This document shows, piece after piece, positions 12,260 through 23,512 of a stretch of 64,000 nucleotides of DNA; the first letter of the stretch is position 1; each line of letters opens with the position of its first letter. The notes below the pieces were generated by a model. It ran no database searches. It had not been told where the DNA came from and saw only the letters and a program-made list of their open reading frames with translations. Position numbers and translations under genes: made by a program. Source of the DNA: Atherix ibis (lineage: Eukaryota > Arthropoda > Insecta > Diptera > Athericidae). Location of the stretch: NCBI GenBank assembly GCA_958298945.1, contig OY282608.1, positions 76,928,806-76,992,805 of the forward strand, in the 5' to 3' direction.

Positions 12260-15200
12260 GTTTGTTGGCTTGTTGGTTTGTTGGTTTGTTGTTTTGTTGG
12301 TTTGTTGGTTTGTTGGTTTGTTGGTTTGTTGGTTTGTTGGTTTGTTGGTTTGTTTGATTGTTGGTTTGTTCGTTTGTTGGCTTGTTGGTTTATTGGTTTC
12401 TTGGTTTGTTGGTTTGTTGGTTTGTTGATTTGTTGTTTTGTTGGTTTGCTTGTTTGTTGGTTTGTTGGTTTGTTGGTTTTTTGGCTTGTTTGTTTGTTGG
12501 CTTGTTGGCTTGTTGGTCTGTTAGTTTGTTTGTTTGTTGGTTTGTTGGTTTGTCGGGTTATTTGTTTGTTGGTTTGTTGGTTTTTGTTGGTTTGTTGGTT
12601 TGTTTGTTTGTTGGTTTGTTGGTTTGTTAGTTTGTTGGTTTGTTGTTGTTTGTTGGTTTGTTGGTTTGTTGGTTTGTTGGTTTGTTGGTTTTTTGGTTTC
12701 TTGGTTTGTTGGTTTGTTCGTTTGTTGGTTTGTTGGTTTGTTGGTTTGTTGGTTTGTTCGTTTGTTTGTTTGTTGGTTTGTTCGTTTGTTCGTTTGTTGG
12801 TTTGTTGGTTTGTTCGTTTGTTGGTTTGTTGGTTTGCTGTTTTGTTGGTTTGTTCATTTGTTGGTTTGTTGGTTTGTCGGTTTGTTGGCTTGTTGGTTTG
12901 TTGGTTTGTTTGCTTGTTGGTTTGTTGGTTTGTTGGTTTGTTGGTTTGTTAGCTTGTTGCGTTTTTTGGTTTGTTGGTTTGTTGGTTTGTTGGTTTGTTG
13001 GTTTGTTTGTTTGTTGGTTTGTTGGTTTGTTGGTTTGTTGGTTTGTTGGTTTGTTGGTTTGTTGGTTTGTTGGTTTGTTGGTTTGTTGGTTTGTTGGTTT
13101 AATGGTTTGTTGTTTTTTGGTTTGTAGGCTTGTTTGTTTGTTGGTTTGTTGGTTTGTTCGTTTGTTCGTTTGTTGGCTTGTTGGTTTGTTGGTTTGTTGG
13201 TTTGTTGATTTGTTTGTTTGTTGGTTTGATCGTTTGTTGGCTTGTTGGTTTGTTGGCTTGTTGCCTTGTTGGCTTGTTGGCTTGTTGGCTTGTTGGTTTG
13301 TTAGTTTGTTGGTTTGTTGGTTTGTTGGTTTGTTGGCTTGTTGGTTTGTTGGCTTGTTGGTTTGTTGGCTGGTTGGCTTGTTGGTTTGTTGGCTTGTTTG
13401 TTTGTTGGTTTGTTCGTTTGTTGGCTTGTTGGTTTGCTGGCTTGTTGGCTTGTTGGCATGTTGGTTTGTTGGTTTGTTGGTTTGTTGGTTTGTTGGTTTG
13501 TTAGTTTGCTGGTTTGTTGGTTTGTTGGTTTGCTGGTTTTTTGGTTTTTTGGTTTGTTGGCTTATTGGCTTGTTGGTTTGTTGGTTTGTTGGTTTGTTGG
13601 TTTGTTGGTTTCTTCGTTTGTTGGTTTTTTGGTTTCTTCGTTTGTTTGTTTTTTGGTTTGTTGGTTTGTTGGTTTGTTTGTTTGTTGGTTTGTTGGTTTT
13701 TTGGTTTGTTGGCTTGTTGGTTTGTTGGTTTGTTGGTTTGTTGGTTTGTTGGCTTCTTGGCTTGTTGGCAAGTTGGTTTGTTGGTTTGTTGGTTTGTTGG
13801 TTTGTTGGTTTTTTGGTTTGTTGGTTTGTTGGTTTGTTGGTTTGTTGGTTTGTTGGTTTGTTGGTTTTTTGGTTTGTTGGCTTGTTGGTTTGTTGGTTTG
13901 TTGGTTTGTTGGTTTGTTGGTTTGTTGGCTTCTTGGCTTGTTGGCAAGTTGGTTTGTTGGTTTTTTGGTTTGTTGGCTTATTGGTTTGTTGGGTTGTTGG
14001 TTTGTTGGTTTGTTGGTTTGTTGGTTTCTTCGTTTGCTGTTTTTTTTGTTTCTTCGTTTGTTGGTTTTTTGGTTTGTTGGTTTGTTGGTTTGTTGGTTTG
14101 TTGGTTTTTTGGTTTGTTGGCTTGTTGGTTTGTTGGTTTGTTGGTTTGTTGGCTTCTTGGCTTGTTGGCAAGTTAGTTTGTTGGTTTTTTGGTTTGTTGG
14201 CTTATTGGTTTGTTGGTTTGTTGGTTTGTTGGTTTGTTGGTTTGTTGGCTTGTTGGTTTGTTGGTTTTTTGGTTTTTTGTTTTGTTGGTTTGTTGGTTTG
14301 TTTGTTTGTTGGTTTCATCGTTTGTTGGCTTGTTGGTTTGTTGGCTTGTTAGCTTGTTGGTATGTTGGTTTGTTGGTTTGTTAGTTTGTTTGTTTTTTGG
14401 TTTGTTGGCTTGTTGGCTTGTTGGTTTGTTGGTTTGTTGGTTTGTTGGCTTGTTGGTTTGTTGGTTTGTTGGTTTGTTGGTTTGTTGGTTTGCTGGTTTG
14501 TTGGTTTGTTTGATTGTTGGTTTGTTCGTTTGTTGGCTTGTTGGTTTATTGGTTTGTTGGTTTGTTGGTTTGTTGGTTTGTTGGTTTGTTGTTTTGTTGG
14601 TTTGCTTGTTTGTTGGTTTGTTGGTTTGTTGGTTTTTTGGCTTGTTTGTTTGTTGGTTTGTTGGTTTGTTGGTTTGTTGGTTTCTTCGTTTGTTGGTTTT
14701 TTGGTTTCTTCGTTTATTGGTTTTTTGGTTTGTTGGTTTGTTGGTTTGTTGGTTTGTTGGTTTGTTGGTTTTTTGGTTTGTTGGCTTGTTGGTTTGTTGG
14801 TTTGTTGGTTTGTTGGTTTGTTGGCTTCTTGGCTTGTTGGCAAGGTGGTTTGTTGGTTTGTTGGTTTGTTGGTTTGTTGGTTTTTTGGTTTGTTGGCTTA
14901 TTGGTTTGTTGGTTTGTTGGTTTGTTGGTTTGTTGGTTTGTTGGTTTCTTCGTTTGTTGGTTTTTTGGTTTCTTCGTTTGTTGGTTTTTTGGTTTGTTGG
15001 TTTGTTGGTTTGTTAGTTTGTTGGTTTGTTGGTTTGTTGGTTTGTTGGTTTTTTGGTTTGTTGGCTTGTTGGTTTGTTGGTTTGTTGGTTTGTTGGTTTG
15101 TTGGCTTCTTGGCTTGTTGGCAAGTTGGTTTGTTGGTTTTTTGGTTTGTTGGCTTATTGGTTTGTTGGTTTGTTGGTTTGTTGGTTTGTTGGTTTGTTGG

Positions 15201-15285
15201 CTTGTTGGTTTGTTGGTTTTTTGGTTTTTTGGTTTGTTGGTTTGTTGGTTTGTTTGTTTGTTGGTTTCATCTTTTGTTGGCTTGT
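12260..15285 (+). repeat. HOR-B copy 2 (about 3.02 kb)
   Basis: Copies HOR-B copy 1 landmark by landmark: GTCGGG about 12,552, GTTGCGTTTTTTGG about 12,965, GTTTAATGG 13,101, TAGGCT 13125, GATCG about 13,228, GGTTTCATCG about 14,318. It differs by point changes such as GGTTTCTTGG for GGTTTGTTGG near 12,700 and by a few inserted or lost octamers. Near 14,780-14,890 it holds an extra cassette block of about 0.14 kb that copy 1 lacks around 11,760. Similarity stops just after GGTTTCATCTTTT at about 15,268. Confidence 0.8.
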
Positions 15286-18200
15286 TGGTTTCTTGGTTTG
15301 ATGGTTTGTTGGTTTGTTGATTTGTTGTTTTGTTGGTTTGCTTGTTTGTTGGTTTGTTGGTTTGTTGGTTTTTTGGCTTGTTTGTTTGTTGGTTTGTTGG
15401 TTTGTTGGTTTGTTGGTTTCTTCGTTTGTTGGTTTTTTGGTTTCTTCGTTTATTGGTTTTTTGGTTTGTTGGTTTGTTGGTTTGTTGGCTTGTTGGCTTG
15501 TTGGTTTGTTGGTTTGTTGGCTTGTTGGTTTGTTGGTTTGTTGTTTTGTTGGTTTGTTGGTTTGTTGGTTTGTTGGTTTGTTGGTTTGTTGGTTTGTTTG
15601 ATTGTTGGTTTGTTCGTTTGTTGGCTTGTTGGTTTATTGGTTTGTTGGTTTGTTGGTTCGTTGGTTTGTTGGTTTGTTGTTTTGTTGGTTTGCTTGTTTG
15701 TTGGTTTGTTGGTTTGTTGGTTTTTTGGCTTGTTTTTTTGTTGGCTTGTTGGCTTGTTGGTCTGTTAGTTTGTTTGTTTGTTGGTTTGTTGGTTTGTCGG
15801 GTTATTTGTTTGTTGGTTTGTTGGTTTTTGTTGGTTTGTTGGTTTGTTTGTTTGTTGGTTTGTTGGTTTGTTAGTTTGTTGGTTTGTTGTTTTTTGTTGG
15901 TTTGTTGGTTTGTTGGTTTGTTGGTTTGTTGGTTTTTTGGTTTGTTGGTTTGTTGGTTTGTTGGTTTGTTCGTTTGTTGGTTTGTTGGTTTGTTGGTTTG
16001 TTGGTTTATTGGTTTGTTGGTTTGTTGGTTTGTTTGTTTGTTGGTTTGTTGGTTTTTGGTTTGTAGGCTTGTTTGTTTGTTGGTTTGTTGGTTTGTTCGT
16101 TTGTTCATTAGTTGGCTTGTTGGTTTGTTGGTTTGTTGGTTTATTGGTTTGTTTGTTTGTTGGTTTGTTTGTTTGTTGGCTTGTTGCCTTGTTGGCTTGT
16201 TTGTTTGTTGGTTTGTTGGTTTGTTGGTTTGTTGGTTTGCTGGTTTGTTGGTTTGTTGGTTTGTTGGTTTGTTGGTTTGTTGGTTTGTTGGTTTTTTGGT
16301 TTGTTGGCTTATTGGTTTGTTGGTTTGTTGGTTTGTTGGTTTGTTGGTTTGTTGGTTTCTTCGTTTGTTGGTTTTTTGGTTTCTTCGTTTGTTGGTTTTT
16401 TGGTTTGTTGGTTTGTTGGTTTGTTGGTTTTTTGGTTTGTTGGCTTGTTGGTTTGTTAGTTTTTTGGTTTGTTGGTTTGTTGGCTTCTTGGCTTGTTGGC
16501 AAGTTGGTTTGTTGGTTTGTTGGTTTGTTGGTTTGTTGGTTTTTTGGTTTATTGGTTTGTTCGTTTGTTGGCTTGTTGGTTTCTTCGTTTGTTGGATTTT
16601 GGTTTCTTCGTTTGTTGGTTTTTTGGTTTGTTGGTTTGTTGGTTTGTTGGTTTGTTGGTTTGTTTGTTTGTTGGTTTGTTTGTTTGTTGGTTTGTTCGTT
16701 TGTTGGCTTGTTGGTTTGTTGGCTTGTTGCCTTGTTGGCTTGTTGGTTTGTTGGTTTGTTGGTTTGTTGGTTTGTTGGTTTGCTGGTTTGTTGGTTTGTT
16801 GGTTTGTTGGTTTGTTGGTTTGTTGGTTTGTTGGTTTTTTGGTTTGTTGGCTTATTGGTTTGTTGGTTTGTTGGTTTGTTGGTTTGTTGGTTTGTTGGTT
16901 TCTTCGTTTGTTGGTTTTTTGGTTTCTTCGTTTGTTGGTTTTTTGGTTTGTTGGTTTGTTGGTATGTTAGTTTGTTGGTTTGTTGGTTTGTTGGTTTGTT
17001 GGTTTGTTGGTTTTTTTGGTTTGTTGGTTTGTTGGTTTGTTCGTTTGTTGGTTTGTTGGTTTGTTGGTTTGTTGGTTTATTGGTTTGTTGGTTTGTTGGT
17101 TTGTTTGTTTGTTGGTTTGTTGGTTTTTGGTTTGTAGGCTTGTTTGTTTGTTGGTTTGTTGGTTTGTTCGTTTGTTCATTAGTTGGCTTGTTGGTTTGTT
17201 GGTTTGTTGGTTTGTTGGTTTGTTGGTTTGTTTGTTTGTTGGTTTGTTTGTTTGTTGGCTTGTTGCCTTGTTGGCTTGTTTGTTTGTTGGTTTGTTGGTT
17301 TGCTGGTTTGTTGGTTTGCTGGTTTGTTGGTTTGTTGGTTTCTTGGTTTGTTGGTTTGTTGGTTTGTTGGTTTTTTGGTTTGTTGGCGTATTGGTTTGTT
17401 GGCTTGTTGGTTTGTTGGTTTCTTCGTTTGTTGGTTTTTTGGTTTCTTCGTTTGTTGGTTTTTTGGTTTGTTGGTTTGTTGGTTTGTTGGTTTGTTGGTT
17501 TTTTGGTATGTTGGCTTGTTGGTTTGTTGGTTTTTTGGTTTGTTGGTTTGTTGGCTTCTTGGCTTGTTGGCAAGTTGGTTTATTGGTTTGTTGGTTTGTT
17601 GGTTTGTTGGTTTTTTGGTTTGTTGGTTTGGTCGTTTGTTGGCTTGTTGGTTTCTTCGTTTGTTGGTTTTTTGGTTTCTTCGTTTGTTGGTTTTTTGGTT
17701 TGTTGGTTTGTTGGTTTGTTGGTTTGTTGGTTTGTTTGTTTGTTGGTTTGTTTGTTTGTTGGTTTGTTCGTTTGTTGGCTTGTTGGTTTGTTGGCTTGTT
17801 GCCTTGTTGGCTTGTTGGTTTGTTGGTTTGTTGGTTTGTTGGTTTGTTGGTTTGCTGGTTTGTTTGTTTGTTGGTTTGTTGGTTTTTGGTTTGTAGGCTT
17901 GTTTGTTTGTTGGTTTGTTGGTTTGTTCGTTTCTTCATTAGTTGGCTTGTTGGTTTGTTGGTTTGTTGGTTTGTTGGTTTGTTTGTTTGTTGGTTTGTTT
18001 GTTTGTTGGCTTGTTGCCTTGTTGGCTTGTTTGTTTGTTGGTTTGTTGGTTTGTTGGTTTGTTGGTTTGCTGGTTTGTTGGTTTGTTGGTTTGTTGGTTT
18101 GTTGGTTTGTTGGTTTGTTGGTTTGTTGGTTTGTTGGTTTGTTGGTTTGTTGGTTTGTTGGTTTGTTGGTTTCTTCGTTTGTTGGTTTTTTGGTTTCTTC

Positions 18201-19404
18201 GTTTGTTGGTTTTTTGGTTTGTTGGTTTGTTGGTTTGTTGGTTTGTTGGTTTTTTGGTTTGTTGGCTTGTTGGTTTGTTAGTTTTTTGGTTTGTTGGTTT
18301 GTTGGCTTCTTGGCTTATTGGCAAGTTGGTTTGTTGGTTTGTTGGTTTGTTGGTTTGTTGGTTTTTTGGTTTGTTGGTTTGTTCGTTTGTTGGCTTGTTG
18401 GTTTCTTCGTTTGTTGGTTTTTTGGTTTCTTCGTTTGTTGGTTTTTTGGTTTGTTGGTTTGTTGGTTTGTTGGTTTGTTGGTTTGTTTGTTTGTTGGTTT
18501 GTTTGTTTGTTGGTTTGTTCGTTTGTTGGCTTGTTGATTTGTTGGCTTGTTGCCTTGTTGGCTTGTTGGTTTGTTGGTTTGTTGGTTTGTTGGTTTGTTG
18601 GTTTGTTGGTTTGCTGGTTTGTTGGTTTGTTGGTTTGTTGGTTTGTTGGTTTGTTGGTTTGTTGGTTTTTTGGTTTGTTGGCTTATTGGTTTGTTGGTTT
18701 GTTGGTTTGTTGGTTTGTTGGTTTGTTGGTTTCTTCGTTTGTTGGTTTTTTGGTTTCTTCGTTTGTTGGTTTTTTGGTTTGTTGGTTTGTTGGTATGTTA
18801 GTTTGTTGGTTTGTTGGTTTGTTGGTTTGTTGGTTTGTTGGTTTGTTGGTTTTTTGGTTTGTTGGTTTGTTGATTTGTTCGTTTGTTGGTTTGTTGGTTT
18901 GTTGGTTTGTTGGTTTATTGGTTTGTTGGTTTGTTGGTTTTTTGGTTTGTTGATTTGTTGGTATGTTAGTTTGTTGGTTTGTTGGTTTGTTGGTTTGTTG
19001 GTTTGTTGGTTTGTTGGTTTGCTGGTTTGTTGGTTTGTTGGTTTGTTGGTTTGTTGGTTTGTTGGTTTGTTGGTTTTTTGGTTTGTTGGCTTATTGGTTT
19101 GTTGGTTTGTTGGTTTGTTGGTTTGTTGGTTTGTTGGTTTCTTCGTTTGTTGGTTTTTTGGTTTCTTCGTTTGTTGGTTTTTTGGTTTGTTGGTTTGTTG
19201 GTATGTTAGTTTGTTGGTTTGTTGGTTTGTTGTTTTGTTGGTTTGTTGGTTTGTTGGTTTTTTGGTTTGTTGGTTTGTTGATTTGTTCGTTTGTTGGTTT
19301 GTTGGTTTGTTGGTTTGTTGGTTTGTTGGTTTGTTGGTTTGTTGGTTTGTTGGTTTGCTGGTTTGTTGGTTTGTTGGTTTGTTGGTTTGTTGGTTTGTTG
19401 GTTT
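15286..19404 (+). repeat. Mosaic segment with about 1.07-kb and 0.75-kb units
   Basis: TAGGCT markers at 16064, 17135 and 17894 are spaced 1,071 and 759. Cassettes at 16482, 17552 and 18305 are spaced 1,070 and 753. GTTGCCTTGTTGG variants near 16,731, 17,801 and 18,552 give the same spacing. The order is TAGGCT, TTCATTAGTTGG, GTTGCCTTG, TTCTTCG doublet, cassette, second TTCTTCG doublet. From about 18,780 to 19,540 the segment becomes shorter repeats, each started by GGTATGTTAG (18782, 18961, 19201, 19531). The left edge (15,286-15,960) resembles the HOR-B region around GTCGGG (about 15,796). Confidence 0.65.
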
Positions 19405-22400
19405 GTTGGTTTTTTGGTTTGTTGGCTTATTGGTTTGTTGGTTTGTTGGTTTGTTGGTTTGTTGGTTTGTTGGTTTCTTCGTTTGTTGGTTTTTTTGTTT
19501 CTTCGTTTGTTGGTTTTTTGGTTTGTTGATTTGTTGGTATGTTAGTTTGTTGGTTTGTTGGTTTTTTGGTTTGTTGGCTTGTTGGTTTGTTGGTTTGTTG
19601 GTTTGTTGGTTTGTTGGCTTCTTGGCTTGTTGGCAAGTTGGTTTGTTGGTTTGTTGGTTTGTTGGTTTGTTGGTTTGTTGGTTTGTTGGTTTTTTGGTTT
19701 GTTGGCTTATTGGTTTGTTGGTTTGTTGGTTTGTTGGTTTGTTGGTTTGTTGGTTTTTTGGTTTGTTGGCTTATTGGTTTGTTGGTTTGTTGGTTTGTTG
19801 GTTTGTTGGTTTGTTGGTTTGTTGGTTTGTTGGTTTCTTCGTTTGTTGGTTTTTCGGTTTATTCGTTTGTTGGTTTTTTGGTTTGTTGGTTTGTTGGTTT
19901 ATTGGTTTGTTGGTTTGTTGGTTTGTTGGTTTTTTAATTTGTTGGCTTGTTGGCTTGTTGGTTTGTTGGTTTGTTGGTTTGTTGGTTTGTTGATTTTTTG
20001 GTTTGTTGGTTTGTTCATTTGTTGGCTTGTTGGTTTGTTGATTTTTGGCTTGTTGGTTTGTTGGTTTGTTGGTTTGTTTGTTTGTTGGTTTATTGGCTTG
20101 TTGGTTTGTTGGTTTGTTGGTTTGTTGGTTTCTTGGTTTGTTAGTTTGTTTGTTTGTTGTTTTGTTTGTTTGTTGGTTTGTTGGTTTGTTGGTTTGTTCG
20201 TTTGTTGGTTTGTTGGTTTGTTGTTTTGTTGGTTTGTTCGTTTGTTGATTTGTTGGTTTGTTGGTTTGTTGGCTTGTTGGTTTGTTGGTTTGTTGGCTTG
20301 TTGGTTTGTTGGTTTGTTGGGTTTTTTGGTTTGTTAGTTTGTTGGTTTTTTGGTTTCTTCGTTTGTTGGTTTTTTGGTTTGTTGGTTTGTTGGTTTGTTG
20401 GTTTTTTGGTTTGTTGGCTTGTTGGTTTGTTGGTTTGTTTGTTTGTTGGTTTGTTGGCTTCTTGGCTTGTTGGCAAGTTGGTTTGTTGGTTTGTTGGTTT
20501 GTTGGTTTGTTGGTTTTTTGGTTTGTTGGCTTATTGGTTTGTTGGTTTGTTGGTTTGTTGGTTTGTTGGTTTGTTGGTTTCGTCGTTTGTTGGTTTTTTG
20601 GTTTCTTTGTTTGTTGGTTTTTTGGTTTGTTGGTTTGTTGGTTTGTTGGTTTGTTGGTTTTTTGGTTTGTTGGCTTGTTGGTTTGTTGGTTTGTTGGTTT
20701 GTTGGTTTGTTGGCTTCTTGGCTTGTTGGCAAGTTGGTTTGTTGGTTTTTGGTATGTTGGCTTATTGGTTTGTTGGTTTGTTGGTTTGTTGGTTTGTTGG
20801 TTTGTTGGCTTGTTGGTTTGTTGGTTTTTTGGTTTTTTGGTTTGTTGGTTTGTTGGTTTGTTTGTTTGTTGGTTTCATCGTTTGTTGGCTTGTTGGTTTG
20901 TTGGCTTGTTGGCTTGTTGGCTTGTTGGCATGTTGGTTTGTTGGTTTGTTAGTTTGTTGGTTTTTTGGTTTGTTGGCTTGTTGGCTTGTTGGTTTGTTGG
21001 TTTGTTGGCTTGTTGGTTTGTTGGTTTGTTCGTTTGTTGGTTTGTTGGTTTGTTGGTTTGTTGGTTTGTTTGATTGTTGGTTTGTTCGTTTGTTGGCTTG
21101 TTGGTTTATTGGTTTGTTGGTTTGTTGGTTTGTTGGTTTGTTGTTTTGTTGGTTTGCTTGTTTGTTGGTTTGTTGGTTTGTTGGTTTTTTGGCTTGATTG
21201 TTTGTTGGTTTGTTGGTTTTTTGGCTTGTTTGTTTGTTGGCTTGTTGGCTTGTTGGTCTGTTAGTTTGTTTGTTTGTTGGTTTGTTGGTTTGTCGGGTTA
21301 CTTGTTTGTTGGTTTGTTGGTTTTTGTTGGTTTGTTGGTTTGTTTGTTTGTTGGTTTGTTGGTTTGTTAGTTTGTTGGTTTGTTGTTGTTTGTTGGTTTG
21401 TTGGTTTGTTGGTTTGTTGGTTTGTTGGTTTTTTGGTTTGTTGGTTTCTTGGTTTGTTCGTTTGTTGGTTTGTTGGTTTGTTGGTTTGTTCGTTTATTGG
21501 TTTGTTGGTTTGTTGGTTTGTTCGTTTGCTCATTAGTTGGCTTGTTGGTTTGTTGGTTTGTTGGTTTGTTGGTTTGTTTGTTTGTTGGTTTGTTTGTTTG
21601 TTGGCTTGTTGCCTTGTTGGCTTGTTTGTTTGTTGGTTTGTTGGTTTGTTGGTTTGCTGGTTTGTTGGTTTGTTGGTTAGTTGGTTTGTTGGTTTGTTGG
21701 TTTGTTGGTTTTTTGGTTTGTTGGCTTATTGGTTTGTTGGTTTGTTGGTTTGTTGGTTTGTTGGTTTGTTGGTTTGTTGGTTTCTTCGTTTGTTGGTTTT
21801 TTGGTTTCTTCGTTTGTTGGTTTTTTGGTTTGTTGGTTTGTTGGTTTATTGGTTTGTTGGTTTTTTGGTTTGTTGGCTTGTTGGTTTGTTGGTTTTTTGG
21901 TTTGTTGGTTTGTTGGCTTCTTGGCTTGTTGGCAAGTTGGTTTGTTGGTTTGTTGGTTTGTTGGTTTGTTGGTTTTTTGGTTTGTTGGTTTGTTCGTTTG
22001 TTGGCTTGTTGGTTTCTTCGTTTGTTGGTTTTTTGTTTTCTTCGTTTGTTGGTTTTTTGGTTTGTTGGTTTGTTGGTTTGTTGGTTTGTTTGTTTGTTGG
22101 TTTGTTTGTTTGTTGGTTTGTTCGTTTGTTGGCTTGTTGGTTTGTTGGCTTGTTGCCTTGTTGGCTTGTTGGTTTGTTGGTTTGTTGGTTTGTTGGTTTG
22201 CTGGTTTGTTGGTTTGTTGGTTTGTTGGTTTGTTGGTTTGTTGGTTTGTTGGTTTTTTGGTTTGTTGGCTTATTGGTTTGTTGGTTTGTTGGTTTGTTGG
22301 TTTGTTGGTTTGTTGGTTTGTTGGTTTCTTCGTTTGTTGGTTTTTTGGTTTCTTCGTTTGTTGGTTTTTTGGTTTGTTGGTTTGTTGGTTTGTTGGTTTG

Positions 22401-23512
22401 TTAGTTTGTTGGTTTGTTGGTTTTTTGGTTTGTTGGCTTGTTGGTTTGTTGGTTTGTTGGTTTGTTGGTTTGTTGGCTTCTTGGCTTGTTAACAAGTTGG
22501 TTTGTTGGTTTGTTGGTTTGTTGGTTTGTTGGTTTGTTGGTTTTTTGGTTTGTTGGCTTATTGGTTTGTTGGTTTGTTGGTTTGTTGGTTTGTTGGTTTG
22601 CTGGTTTGTTGGTTTGTTGGTTTTTTGGTTTGTTGGCTTATTGGTTTGTTGGTTTGTTGGTTTGTTGGTTTGTTGGTTTCTTCGTTTGTTGGTTTTTCGG
22701 TTTCTTCATTTGTTGGTTTTTTGGTTTGTTGGTTTGTTGGTTTATTGGTTTGTTGGTTTGTTGGTTTGTTGGTTTTTTGGTTTGTTGGCTTGTTGGTTTG
22801 TTGGTTTGTTGGTTTGTTGGTTTGTTGATTTTTTGGTTTATTGGCTTATTGGTTTGTTGGTTTGTTGGTTTGTTGGTTTTTTGGTTTGTTAGTTTGTTTG
22901 TTTGTTGTTTTGTTTGTTTGTTGGTTTGTTGGTTTGTTCGTTTGTTGGTTTGTTGGTTTGTTGTTTTGTTGGTTTGTTCGTTTGTTGATTTGTTGGTTTG
23001 TTGGTTTGTTGGCTTGTTGGTTTGTTGGTTTGTTGGCTTGTTGGTTTGTTGGTTTGTTGGTTTGTTGGTTTGTTGGGTTTTTTGGTTTGTTGGTTTGTTG
23101 GTTTTTTGGTTTCTTCGTTTGTTGGTTTTTTGGTTTGTTGGTTTGTTGGTTTGTGGGTTTGTTGGTTTGTTGGTTTGTTGGTTTTTTGGTTTGTTGGCTT
23201 GTTGGTTTGTTGGTTTGTTTGTTTGTTGGTTTGTTGGCTTCTTGGCTTGTTGGCAAGTTGGTTTGTTGGTTTGTTGGTTTGTTGGTTTGTTGGTTTTTTG
23301 GTTTGTTGACTTATTGGTTTGTTGGTTTGTTGGTTTGTTGGTTTCGTCGTTTGTTGGTTTTTTGGTTTCTTTGTTTGTTGGTTTTTTGGTTTGTTGGTTT
23401 GTTGGTTTGTTGGTTTGTTGGTTTGTTGGTTTTTTGGTTTGTTGGCTTGTTGGTTTGTTGGTTTGTTGGTTTGTTGGTTTGTTGGCTTCTTGGCTTGTTG
23501 GCAAGTTGGTTT
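19405..23512 (+). repeat. HOR-C copy 1 (about 4.11 kb)
   Basis: First unit of the longest tandem duplication in the window. Landmarks: TTTTTTTGTTTCTTCG (about 19,490), GGTATGTTAG (19531), cassette 19617, TTTTTAATTTG (about 19,930), GATTTTTGG (about 20,039), cassettes 20457 and 20712, GGTTTCGTCG (about 20,578), GGTTTCATCG (about 20,877), GTCGGGTTACTTG (about 21,293), GCTCATTAG (about 21,529), GTTGCCTTG, cassettes 21916, 22476 and 23237, and GTGGGTTTG (about 23,154). Copy 2 follows at a constant offset of 4,108 for the first 2 kb. Confidence 0.85.
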
